The notes under the pieces: model-generated
The model's input: the letters and a program-made list of their open reading frames with translations, nothing else
Told to the model about the DNA's origin: nothing
Databases searched by the model: none
Source of the DNA: Calditrichaeota bacterium AABM5.125.24
Lineage (GTDB): Bacteria > Electryoneota > AABM5-125-24 > Hatepunaeales > Hatepunaeaceae
Direction of reading: 5' to 3'
Assembly: GCA_002127415.1 (NCBI GenBank)
Contig: MWJR01000134.1
Location: forward strand, 1 to 9,978
DNA length: 9,978 bases
Translations under genes and position numbers: made by a program
Shown: piece after piece, positions 1 to 6,761 of the stretch
Layout of the letters: the number at the start of each line of letters is the position of its first letter
Numbering within the stretch: position 1 is the first letter of the stretch

Positions 1-81
1 AAATCGTTCATGGATCAACCAACCATTGTGCAGTCAGTATGTGCTACATAGGAAAATAACTTCGGGAAACACTATAAAACA

Positions 82-125
82 TCATTGCGAGTCCGTCCCG
101 TCCCTGTAAGATGGACTCGCAATGA
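82..125. repeat. Palindromic intergenic repeat, short copy
   Basis: Bases 82-94 and 113-125 form a perfect 13-bp stem (TCATTGCGAGTCC on the left). A G-U pair and two more pairs extend it to 16, around a 12-base loop. Both the left arm core (TGCGAG, one variable base, CCGTCCC) and the right edge (AATGA, one variable base, AATTT) match the longer repeat at 2948-3053. This copy therefore looks like an internally deleted member of the same family. The two copies flank the large secreted-protein gene. No gene is visible in bases 1-319. Confidence 0.75.
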
Positions 126-211
126 AAATTTCTCTGGTAGGCTGATGTAATTTCTCTCTGGAATGGGTCATCCAAGGCGCCGGAATTTAACCGATACGCT
201 GGCAGGTGCTC

Positions 212-240
212 TTGCTTTATGGCGCAACTGGTCTTATCTT
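212..240 (+). promoter_or_regulatory. Possible sigma-70 promoter of the secreted-protein gene
   Basis: TTGCTT at 212-217 and TATCTT at 235-240 are separated by 17 bases. Both hexamers are only moderate matches. A start near 247 would give a leader of about 70 bases before the ATG at 320. No better promoter is visible in the first 319 bases. Confidence 0.3.
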
Positions 241-319
241 CACTTCATATCATAGGGAAAAGATTGTTCTTTCAGGGCACTCGCCGGACAGGTTTATTGT
301 TCAAGTTAGGGAGGTTGTT

Positions 320-2914
320 ATGAAGCGAATTATGATTTTAAGCCTGATATGCGTCGGGCTGTTGTCAGCTTTCGCCGCGAATGGTCAGGACAGCTTGGGG
401 GTCAGAGTTGCCGGAAGTTACAACTTATATCAAACCAGAAGCGTCACAGTGGCGGGCGAATACGCCTTTGTGAGCGGATATCATTACCTAACCATACTGG
501 AAATCGCTGACCCGGAGAATATCGGTTTAGTTGGCCAGTGTTCTGGTATCAATTGCACCTATGACGTTGCACTGCACGGCGACCATGCATTCCTCGCCGA
601 CCTGAGCGCGGGTCTAAAGGTGATTGACATCAGCGATCTTGAACGTCCCCGGCTTCTCGCGGCCCTTGCCACTCAGGAATGTGCGTACTCGGTCGTCCCG
701 ACCGGCGATTATACCTACCTTGCAAACGACGACTTACTCGTCATTGACACATCCGACCCGGCGCGCCCCGAGATTGTCGCCACGATTAACCCCGGCGAAC
801 ACTGTTTGGGGGTGGCTGTTTCCGGCAACTACGCCTATGTTGCCGGCAGCGGCTTCTTCGTTGTTGATATCTCCAATCCGCTGCGGCCGCGTCAGGTGGC
901 GAGCGTTGGAATTCAATACGCCGGCCGCCGCGTTACCGTTCAAGGCGACCGCGCATATCTGACTGAAAACTACAGCGAGCGCCAGGGCAACAATCATATT
1001 TACCGCTCCAACCTGCGCATCTATGACATTTCCGAGCCGGAGCGACCGCGCATGCTCGGAGTCTTCGGAGAACTGGATCATACCATCTGGGATGTCGCTG
1101 TATCCGGCGATCACGCCTATCTCGCCGCCTCTTCCCACCTTCACGTTCTGGATGTATCCGATCCTGAAAACCCCGTGGAAATTGGTTGGTATCGCACCAA
1201 CAGCGGTATAATGAATGTTGCCGTTGTGGAACCCTTCGTCTACGCTGCCCAATATAACGGTCTTACCATTTACGACTGTTCCAACGCCATCGGCCAGCCC
1301 GACCTGGAACTTGCCGAGGAGGACCGCGCACACGATTTCGGCGAGGTGGTCGTCGGACTTTCTGGGCAGTGGGACTTCCCGGTGGGCAACGCCGGCCATT
1401 TCCGACTGACTGTTGACGGGATGGAGGTTGACGATGAGGCTTTCGTCCTGCACAGCGAGCGGAGCCGCTGGCGCTGGCAGGAAGGTTTCCCTGCAGGCGC
1501 CGCCGCCCATGACCAGCGGTTGGGCGGCGTGGAGTTTGATGGTGAGAACTTCTACGTAACCGGCGGCGCAGGCGGCGAAATGGTCAACTGGGTTTATGTC
1601 TTCAGCCGCGAGGGGGAGCTGGTGCGGCGCTTCGGGCAGTTCGCCGAGTCCCCCTGGGGGATGCGAGACCTTGCCTGGGACGGTGAGCTGCTCTGGGGGG
1701 CCGACGGCGCCACCGTTTACGGCTTCACCACGGATGGGGAGCTGGAGGCCGAATTCCAGGCGCCTCTTGAGGTCGTGCGCTCACTCGCCTGGGACCCCCA
1801 GCGGGAGCTGCTCTGGCTCGCTGACCTTACCTCCCCGATATTCGGCGTTGACCGCGAGGGCAACATCGCCGTCGAGCTTGAGCGCCCCGGCGTCAGGGTA
1901 TATGGGATGGGGTGGTATCCCGAAGACCCGGACGGCTGCCAACTCTACGTGGCGACTTGGGATCCGGACCGCCCGCTGTCGCTGCACAAGGTGGACGTGG
2001 AATCGGGAGAGGTGTTTCTCGTCCGGGAAAACCTCGACGCCCGGATAGGCGAGCGGTGTGGAGGGGGTTTGGCGGTTACTCAAGACCTGAACCCGCCCTG
2101 CTGGGACCTGGTGGCGCTGGTTGACGGCGCGCCGGACGCGGTTGAGGTCTGGCAACTCACCGACTATTACCGCGATGAAGCGTTCGTCATCCCCGCGGAG
2201 GATGAGGCTTCAGTCACTGTGGAGTTCACGCCCGGCGAAGCGCGGGTATACGAGGGGATCCTGACAATCATCAGCGACGACGAAGATGAGCCGGAGGTTC
2301 AGGTCAGCTTGGAGGGTTCCGGCCGCATCAACCGCGCGCCTGAATGGGCCCGACTGCCGGAAGCGGTGGAGATACAGGCCGGTGAGCTGATCCAGTTCGA
2401 GGTTCAGGGCCAGGATCCCGACGAAAACCCGCTACTGGTAACGCTTGAACGGGGCGAGCTCCCCTACCGCGCCCGGCTGGAGGATCATGGGGACGGCTCC
2501 GCTGCCTTCTCTTGGCAGACGGACGAAAGGGACTTGGGGCGGCACGCGGTGGTCTTCATCCTCTCAGACAGGGTGACCGAGGTTCAAGGCGAGGTGCCGC
2601 TGGTGGTAAGCGCCGTTACCGGCGTGGGGAGCCATTCTGATGCAGCACCGTTCGTTTACCGGATGGACGCCCCCCGGCCCAATCCGTTCAATCAGGCTGT
2701 AACGTTGAGGTTCACGCTTCCTTTAGCCCAGCCGGTGCTTTTGGCGGTATATAATACGACCGGCAGAGAAGTGGCGCGCCTTGTAGACGGCGAACTTGAC
2801 AGAGGCACCCACAACCTGGTTTGGAATGCGGATCACATCTCTGAAGGTGTCTACATCGCGCGCCTATCCACGCCGCTGGGGGTTCGGGTGGTGAAGATGG
2901 TAATGGTGAAGTAA
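320..2914 (+). CDS. Secreted LVIVD-repeat beta-propeller protein with C-terminal sorting domain
   Basis: Encodes 864 residues. I chose the ATG at 320 because AGGGAGG (308-314) lies 5 bases upstream and the product then starts with a signal peptide: basic MKR, a hydrophobic stretch to about residue 20, cleavage near AFAA. Residues 57-325 carry seven LVIVD-type units (for example VIDISDLERP, VIDTSDPARP, VVDISNPLRP, VLDVSDPENP), suggesting a seven-bladed propeller. Residues 338-376 look like the first half of a HYDIN/choice-of-anchor-D-like domain and 619-668 like its second half. Between them (377-618) is a second propeller-like region rich in WDGELLWG-type motifs. Residues 671-766 resemble a cadherin/Ig-like domain. 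Residues 779-864 resemble a type IX (Por) sorting domain: PRPNPFN, then GREVARL, then SEGVYIARL. Inferred role: an exported, surface-attached or released protein. Its ligand is unknown and no catalytic motif is visible. Confidence 0.88.
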   Translation: MKRIMILSLICVGLLSAFAANGQDSLGVRVAGSYNLYQTRSVTVAGEYAFVSGYHYLTILEIADPENIGLVGQCSGINCTYDVALHGDHAFLADLSAGLKVIDISDLERPRLLAALATQECAYSVVPTGDYTYLANDDLLVIDTSDPARPEIVATINPGEHCLGVAVSGNYAYVAGSGFFVVDISNPLRPRQVASVGIQYAGRRVTVQGDRAYLTENYSERQGNNHIYRSNLRIYDISEPERPRMLGVFGELDHTIWDVAVSGDHAYLAASSHLHVLDVSDPENPVEIGWYRTNSGIMNVAVVEPFVYAAQYNGLTIYDCSNAIGQPDLELAEEDRAHDFGEVVVGLSGQWDFPVGNAGHFRLTVDGMEVDDEAFVLHSERSRWRWQEGFPAGAAAHDQRLGGVEFDGENFYVTGGAGGEMVNWVYVFSREGELVRRFGQFAESPWGMRDLAWDGELLWGADGATVYGFTTDGELEAEFQAPLEVVRSLAWDPQRELLWLADLTSPIFGVDREGNIAVELERPGVRVYGMGWYPEDPDGCQLYVATWDPDRPLSLHKVDVESGEVFLVRENLDARIGERCGGGLAVTQDLNPPCWDLVALVDGAPDAVEVWQLTDYYRDEAFVIPAEDEASVTVEFTPGEARVYEGILTIISDDEDEPEVQVSLEGSGRINRAPEWARLPEAVEIQAGELIQFEVQGQDPDENPLLVTLERGELPYRARLEDHGDGSAAFSWQTDERDLGRHAVVFILSDRVTEVQGEVPLVVSAVTGVGSHSDAAPFVYRMDAPRPNPFNQAVTLRFTLPLAQPVLLAVYNTTGREVARLVDGELDRGTHNLVWNADHISEGVYIARLSTPLGVRVVKMVMVK

Positions 2915-2947
2915 CTGACCAGGAACTTGGAGGAAGTTACAAAGCCA

Positions 2948-3053
2948 GTCTTAAAATGTCTCTGCGAGCCCGTCCCGCAGGGATGGACGAAGCAATCCAG
3001 ATAGGTTACAGATTGCCTCGACGATACGCACCTCGGAATGACAATTTTAAGAC
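2948..3053. repeat. Long palindromic intergenic repeat
   Basis: An imperfect palindrome of about 106 bases. The outer arms are GTCTTAAAATGTC (2948-2960) and GACAATTTTAAGAC (3040-3053). Inner arms pair around TGCGAG/CTCGG, and GCAATC (2992-2997) pairs with GATTGC (3011-3016). It shares its left core and right edge with the copy at 82-125. From memory, repeats of this general look (GCGAG, then GAAGCAATC, then GATTGC, then CTCGGAATGACA) scatter through intergenic DNA of many environmental bacteria. Open frames across it are repeat-derived and not genes. Confidence 0.75.
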
Positions 3054-3082
3054 AGCTTCATATAATAATGGCAGGTCAAAAT

Positions 3083-3119
3083 ACAGGAACGCCGGAGGCA
3101 GAGCCTCCGGCGTTCCTGT
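3083..3119. repeat. Perfect 17-bp palindrome between convergent genes; possible terminator
   Basis: Bases 3083-3099 and 3103-3119 are perfectly complementary over 17 bp with a 3-base loop (AGA). The core is CGCCGGAGGC. It sits between the convergent stops of the secreted protein (2914) and flagellin (3197). Read on the minus strand it is followed by ATTTTG, a weak T-tract; on the plus strand there is none. It could end flagellin transcription, be a dispersed repeat, or both. Confidence 0.7.
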
Positions 3120-3196
3120 TCGGGGTCATTCCTTACCACAGACTGAGGGACAGGTGGCGAACCTCAGCTGGAGCCGAGGAGGCGCCGTCGCTGATC

Positions 3197-4030
3197 TTAC
3201 CCGACCAGGCCCGCTATAATCTGCGGCAGCATATTCGCCTGTGACAGCATCGCCACTCCGGACTGCATCAGGATCTGTGCACGCACGAAGTTGGACATCT
3301 CGGCTGCGATGTCAGCGTCGCGGATCTCCGATTCCGAGGTGATGGCGTTCTCTCGAGAGATCTGCAGGTTCAGGATGGTGTTCTGCAGCCGCTCGACATA
3401 GGCGCCTATCCGGGTCCGCTCGGTGTCCTTCGAGTTCATGGCCACATCGAGCGTGGTAATGGCCGACTGAGCGTTGGCAGTTGAAGTCAACGAAACGTCA
3501 GTCAGTCCCAGAGCCTCGGATGACATCGTGCGCAGGTTGACGAAGTAGTAGTCCTGCCCTGAGATGTTGAAGGTTCCGATATGGAACTTGATACCTGTGC
3601 TCGAGAACGAGCCATCCAGCAGGTTGAGACCGTTATAGTTGGTCACACTGGCGATTCGGGTGATCTCGCTCTTGAGCTGCTGGAACTCAACGTCCAGTGA
3701 CGCACGATCGGTGTTGGTGAGCGCTCCGTTGGAAGCCTGAATCGCCAGTGCACGCATCCGGATCAGCTTCTCGTCGATGTTGCTGAGGGCCCCTTCAGCC
3801 GTCTGGAGCAGGTTGACGTTGTAGTTGGCGTTCCGCTGCGCCTCCACCATACTGGCGATCTGGGCGCGGAACCGTTCGGACACTGCCAGACCGGCGGGGT
3901 CGTCCCAGGCGTTGTTGATCCTGAGACCGCTCGACAACCGGTTGACTGAGCTATCCAGCTGCCTCTGGGTCGCGTAGATGTTACGCTGAGCCGTGAGCGA
4001 CAGGATGTTGTGATTGATGCGGGTACTCAT
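3197..4030 (-). CDS. fliC: Flagellin
   Basis: Encodes 277 residues, the subunit of the flagellar filament exported through the flagellar type III apparatus. The N-terminal D0/D1 region is classic: RINHN at 4-8, RLSSGLRIN at 31-39, DDPAGLAVSERF at 43-54, RMRALAIQA at 91-99, NYNGLNLLDG at 131-140. The C-terminal D1/D0 region has RDADIAAEMSNF at 237-248 and ends in QANMLPQIIAGLVG. Only about 50 residues (roughly 140-190) separate the two halves, so the variable D2/D3 domains are essentially absent and the filament should be smooth and thin-walled. GGAGG (complement of 4037-4041) sits 6 bases before the ATG. The gene lies 30 bases downstream of the MerR-type gene on the same strand and probably shares its sigma-28 promoter. 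Identity is very secure; the exact paralogue name is not. Confidence 0.96.
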   Translation of the reverse strand: MSTRINHNILSLTAQRNIYATQRQLDSSVNRLSSGLRINNAWDDPAGLAVSERFRAQIASMVEAQRNANYNVNLLQTAEGALSNIDEKLIRMRALAIQASNGALTNTDRASLDVEFQQLKSEITRIASVTNYNGLNLLDGSFSSTGIKFHIGTFNISGQDYYFVNLRTMSSEALGLTDVSLTSTANAQSAITTLDVAMNSKDTERTRIGAYVERLQNTILNLQISRENAITSESEIRDADIAAEMSNFVRAQILMQSGVAMLSQANMLPQIIAGLVG

Positions 4031-4055
4031 AGGATTCCTCCGTTGAGAATCGTTT

Positions 4056-4069
4056 GGTTTTTAAAAACC
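4056..4069. other. Perfect 14-base dyad at the merR-like/flagellin junction
   Basis: GGTTTTTAAAAACC reads the same on both strands. It covers the stop codon of the MerR-type gene and lies 26 bases upstream of the flagellin ATG. It has no loop, so it suits a dimeric protein better than an RNA hairpin. It could be an operator or an AT-rich coincidence. Confidence 0.35.
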
Positions 4070-4453
4070 GTTGCTGCGACGCGCCTCCTCAGTTCGAGCT
4101 CGCTCGAACAGTTTCTGCAACAGGTAGTCCGACATCGTCTCCGCCAGCTCACTTATCCGGGCATTTGGATCTGAGTCTGAACGTGACGGTTCCTCCTGCT
4201 CCACGAGGTTGCGCAATTTTCGCCGAGCCCCTTCCAGGGTGTAACCCTCGACATTGACCAATTGATTGATCTTTTCAATTACCTCCACCCTCTGACGATC
4301 GTACCGGCGTTGGTTTCCAGCGGTACGAATGGGTTCCAGGAAATCCTTGAACTCCTTCTCCCAGAAACGGATGGTAGATTTGGGGACCCCGGTTAGGGCG
4401 TTGACTTGGCTTATGGAATACATTATTTCCGGCGAAGCCGCCGTATTAGCCAT
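4061..4453 (-). CDS. MerR-family transcriptional regulator, short, upstream of flagellin
   Basis: Encodes 130 residues from the ATG at 4453. A GTG nine bases further upstream is in frame but lies inside the Shine-Dalgarno sequence, so I rejected it. The winged helix-turn-helix is clear: YSISQVNALTGVPKSTIRFWE at about 12-32 (split as YSISQVNALTG and VPKSTIRFWE), then the wing GNQRRYDRQRVEVI (46-59) and helix EGYTLEGARRKL (69-80). The tail (about 81-130) is charged, probably helical, and too short to be a ligand-binding domain. There is no cysteine, so it is not a thiol-liganded metal sensor. It precedes flagellin by 30 bases on the same strand behind a sigma-28-type promoter, so both genes should be made late in flagellar assembly. 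Its target is unknown; feedback on flagellar genes is a guess from position. Confidence 0.88.
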   Translation of the reverse strand: MANTAASPEIMYSISQVNALTGVPKSTIRFWEKEFKDFLEPIRTAGNQRRYDRQRVEVIEKINQLVNVEGYTLEGARRKLRNLVEQEEPSRSDSDPNARISELAETMSDYLLQKLFERARTEEARRSNGF

Positions 4454-4458
4454 GCCCT

Positions 4459-4470
4459 TCACCTCCTTTC
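4459..4470 (-). promoter_or_regulatory. Extended Shine-Dalgarno of the MerR-type gene
   Basis: The minus strand reads GAAAGGAGGTGA. All 12 bases can pair with the usual bacterial 16S 3' tail (TCACCTCCTTTC). The GGAGG core is 8 bases from the ATG at 4453, which fixes that start. This is much stronger than the sites of neighbouring genes. Confidence 0.85.
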
Positions 4471-4500
4471 AGGGTGGGAGAACTGCATCTTCCGTTTCTT

Positions 4501-4528
4501 ATATCGGCATATTAGACCGAGAACTTTA
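4501..4528 (-). promoter_or_regulatory. Sigma-28 (FliA/SigD) promoter of the merR-like/flagellin unit
   Basis: On the minus strand TAAA (4528-4525), followed by GTT as in the extended FliA box, is 16 bases from GCCGATAT (4508-4501). The known consensus is TAAA, about 15 bases (14-16 tolerated), then GCCGATAA in enterics or GCCGATAT in Bacillus. Transcription would start near 4494, about 40 bases before the ATG at 4453, leaving room for the strong ribosome site. This is the expected promoter class for late flagellar genes. Confidence 0.8.
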
Positions 4529-4823
4529 ACTATCCCACAACCATCTCAAAGAGAAAAACGTCACCAGCCGTCAGCTATTCCCCAACGGCCTATCACAACA
4601 TAATGTATTATTATAACGTGAATTACAGATTCTTCAGCTTGCAAAACCGGTCTGATAATGTCAATAAAGTTCAATCAATATGCGATATCGAGCTTGTAAT
4701 CTACCTTGAAAGGTAAACCGGGATATGGTTTTTTCGCTAATATGCTTCAACTATTTTTAACTGCGTTTTGACGGTTCTTTCCGTGTTTAATGCCCGTTTC
4801 CTGGCCAGAGGAATGCAGTATTC
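4529..4823. other. AT-rich divergent intergenic region, no gene seen
   Basis: This stretch separates the divergent flagellin unit and sugar kinase and is visibly richer in A and T than its neighbours. I see no coding frame with a credible start. It holds short dyads CGATATCG (4683-4690) and TACCTT-GA-AAGGTA (4702-4715). A TATAAT on the minus strand (4615-4610) lacks a convincing -35 box and could be a second, housekeeping promoter for the flagellin unit. Confidence 0.5.
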
Positions 4824-4852
4824 TTGTCCGGGCTGGGTTTAGAGGTTATATT
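4824..4852 (+). promoter_or_regulatory. Sigma-70-type promoter of the sugar kinase gene
   Basis: TTGTCC (4824-4829), 17 bases, TATATT (4847-4852). Transcription would start near 4859. That excludes the ATG at 4855 and supports the start at 4882. Confidence 0.55.
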
Positions 4853-4881
4853 GGATGCGGCAAAAATCCAGAGGAAAGGGA

Positions 4882-5871
4882 ATGTTGAAGTTCAATTCTG
4901 ACCGGATCGAGGGTATCTTCGCGGGGATGAAGGATGCGCGCATAGCCGTGGTGGGGGATCTGATGCTCGACCGCTATCTGTGGGGGGAGGTAGATCGGAT
5001 GTCTCCCGAAGCGCCGGTGCCTATCGTGCATATGAGGGGCGAATCGACCAGTATGGGTGGTGCAGCCAACGTGGCAGCCAACGTCGGATCGCTCGGCGCC
5101 CAGGTTCAGCTGTTCGGGGTCATAGGGAAGGACGCCGAGGGTGAACATCTGCGCGAGCTCATCAACAACAACCATTTCGGCGACGCCGGAGTGGTCATCG
5201 ATAACTCGAGACCGACCATAGTCAAGACCCGGATCATCGCCAGCGGCCAGCACGTGGTGCGAATCGACCGGGAGGTCACCGATGAGCTTGAGCAGACTGT
5301 GGTGCGCAAGCTGCTGGTCCGTTTCCGCGCGGCTCTGGGCGGTATGGATGCGGTCATCCTCGAAGACTACAACAAAGGTGTCCTGACCCCGACGTTTATA
5401 CAGGAGATAATCACTTCCTGTCGGGACGCCCATGTGCCGGTCGGCGTGGATCCCAAGCAGGTCAACTTCTGGGCCTATCATGGCGCCACGCTGTTCAAGC
5501 CCAATCTCAGGGAGCTCCAGGCGGCACTGGGGAGGATAATCGAGAGCGACGACGAACTCTCAGAGGCCGGCTCGGAGGTAATGAAAAGGCTCAAGCTGAA
5601 CCATCTCCTCATCACCCGCGGCAAGCAGGGGATGGCGCTCTTCTCGGATGATGAGGTGCATCTCCTTCAGACCCGCGCTCACCGGGTTCACGATGTTTCC
5701 GGCGCGGGTGATACGGTTATCGCCACTATAATGACCGCCCTGGCCGGAGGTGCGGACATACTTGAGGCCGCATCGCTGGCCAACCGCGCCGCCAGCCTGG
5801 TCATAGCCGAGGTCGGAGCCGTGCCGGTTGACCCGCAGGACCTGCTCCGGACCTGCCAGGCCGAAGCCTGA
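4882..5871 (+). CDS. rfaE1: RfaE1/HldA-type D-glycero-D-manno-heptose-7-phosphate kinase
   Basis: Encodes 329 residues of the PfkB/ribokinase fold. The family phosphorylates C1 of heptose 7-phosphate with ATP in the cytoplasm, on the way to ADP-heptose for LPS core. Evidence: GDLMLDRYLWG (25-35) and RMSPEAPVPIV (39-49), which are typical of RfaE domain I; PfkB signature 1, GGAANVAANVGSLGA (59-73); EDYNKGVLT (161-169); KPNLREL (206-212); and signature 2, DVSGAGDTV (271-279), with the predicted catalytic base D277. I chose the ATG at 4882, nine codons inside the frame, because GAGGA (4871-4875) is 6 bases upstream and the promoter predicts a transcript start after 4855. The C-terminal cytidylyltransferase domain of HldE is absent, so nucleotide transfer must come from another gene. 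A related PfkB sugar kinase is possible but less likely. Confidence 0.9.
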   Translation: MLKFNSDRIEGIFAGMKDARIAVVGDLMLDRYLWGEVDRMSPEAPVPIVHMRGESTSMGGAANVAANVGSLGAQVQLFGVIGKDAEGEHLRELINNNHFGDAGVVIDNSRPTIVKTRIIASGQHVVRIDREVTDELEQTVVRKLLVRFRAALGGMDAVILEDYNKGVLTPTFIQEIITSCRDAHVPVGVDPKQVNFWAYHGATLFKPNLRELQAALGRIIESDDELSEAGSEVMKRLKLNHLLITRGKQGMALFSDDEVHLLQTRAHRVHDVSGAGDTVIATIMTALAGGADILEAASLANRAASLVIAEVGAVPVDPQDLLRTCQAEA

Positions 5872-5942
5872 TCCGGGATGATCCGGCAGCATTACCACTA
5901 ACCCGAGGCCGCAGGATGGAGACACTCTGCGCTTTATAAAAA

Positions 5943-6629
5943 TTGAACTCCACCAAGCGAGCCGACCTCAAACCGGGCAATAAGGTCTCACGCGCAGTCC
6001 GGACATTGGAGCGTCTCTTCGGCGTGCCCCGATGGCGCACCAGGGATCCGCTCGATGAGCTGATGTTGACCCTTCTGTCGCAAAACACCAATGACAACAA
6101 CCGTGACCGGGCCTACCACAGGCTGCGAGAGCGGCTGCCTGACTGGCGGGCGGTGATGGAGGCCGATGTCGGCGAGGTTGAGGCAGCCATCCATCCGGCC
6201 GGACTGTCGGAGGTTAAGGCGGGTCGTATGCAGGCCATCCTTCGCTGGGTGGAAGCAGCCTTCGGGGGGTTGTCTCTTAAACCTCTGGGTGAGCTCTCCG
6301 ATGATGATGCCATCAGCCTGCTGAAAACACAGAAGGGTATCGGACACAAGACGGCAGCGGTGTTGATGGCATTCGCCTTCGACCGGGAGCTCTGCCCGGT
6401 CGATACCCACGTCCACCGCATCGCCAGGAGGCTGGGCTGGGTGCCTGCGAGAGCATCGGCCGAGGCGACGTTCCTGCGCTTAAGGCCGCTGATCCCGAAG
6501 GGAAAGGCCCTTACCTTCCACCTCAACCTACTCAGGTTCGGTCGCACACGATGCACCGCTCAGCGTCCACTGTGCGAGGACTGTCCGCTGTGGAATGACT
6601 GCATCTGGGAGGGGAAGGACAATGAATGA
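5943..6629 (+). CDS. nth: Endonuclease III-family DNA glycosylase/AP lyase
   Basis: Encodes 228 residues. The family removes oxidised pyrimidines and nicks at abasic sites in base excision repair. Visible: the N-terminal helical motif LTLLSQNTND (42-51); the helix-hairpin-helix KGIGHKTAAVL (131-141) with predicted Schiff-base lysine K136; PVDTHVHRI (152-160) with predicted catalytic D154; and a complete [4Fe-4S] loop C204-x6-C211-x2-C214-x5-C220. Length is close to the usual 210-230. The frame opens just after a TAA at 5937, so the TTG at 5943 is the earliest possible start. No clear Shine-Dalgarno precedes it. A later TTG in the ERLF region would cut into conserved sequence, so the start is only moderately sure. 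It begins 71 bases after the kinase on the same strand. It may be an Nth paralogue, so the symbol denotes the family. Confidence 0.9.
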   Translation: MNSTKRADLKPGNKVSRAVRTLERLFGVPRWRTRDPLDELMLTLLSQNTNDNNRDRAYHRLRERLPDWRAVMEADVGEVEAAIHPAGLSEVKAGRMQAILRWVEAAFGGLSLKPLGELSDDDAISLLKTQKGIGHKTAAVLMAFAFDRELCPVDTHVHRIARRLGWVPARASAEATFLRLRPLIPKGKALTFHLNLLRFGRTRCTAQRPLCEDCPLWNDCIWEGKDNE

Positions 6630-6658
6630 TGGCCCTGGAAAATTTTTGTGAAAATGGC

Positions 6659-6690
6659 TGTAGTCGGGGTTGATGACAACCCCGACTACA
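6659..6690. repeat. REP-like palindrome with GTAG ends, after the endonuclease III gene
   Basis: Bases 6659-6672 (TGTAGTCGGGGTTG) and 6677-6690 are a perfect 14-bp stem with loop ATGA. GTAG occurs at the foot on both strands because it is inside the stem. There is no T-tract, so it is a poor intrinsic terminator. It begins 29 bases after the stop at 6629. Confidence 0.75.
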
Positions 6691-6761
6691 ACATAAACCT
6701 ATCCTGCAGTTAATGACTGACGGACGTGGGCGTCCGCCAGCAGGCAAAAGCCGAGGTGGCA

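Noticed and set aside
206..319. Upstream extension of the secreted-protein frame to 206
   Set aside because: The added 38 residues have no ribosome site and would bury the signal peptide that begins at 320.
734..1510. Long open frame on the minus strand opposite the secreted-protein gene
   Set aside because: It is antisense to a well-supported gene with domain repeats; its translation shows no family features and depends on codon bias of the other strand.
2956..3244. Two overlapping small plus-strand open frames between the secreted protein and flagellin
   Set aside because: They are read through the palindromic repeats 2948-3053 and 3083-3119 and have no coding signature beyond them.
4846..5481. 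Open minus-strand frame within the kinase gene
   Set aside because: It is antisense to conserved PfkB motifs, with no ribosome site or recognisable fold.
6659..6690. Intrinsic terminator for the endonuclease III gene
   Set aside because: The stem is perfect but no T-run follows on either strand, so it is listed as a REP-like repeat.
6721..6736. Small hairpin CGGACG-TGGG-CGTCCG ahead of the FAH-family gene
   Set aside because: Only 6 bp, not GTAG-footed, and without a T-tract; reported here rather than as a regulatory element.
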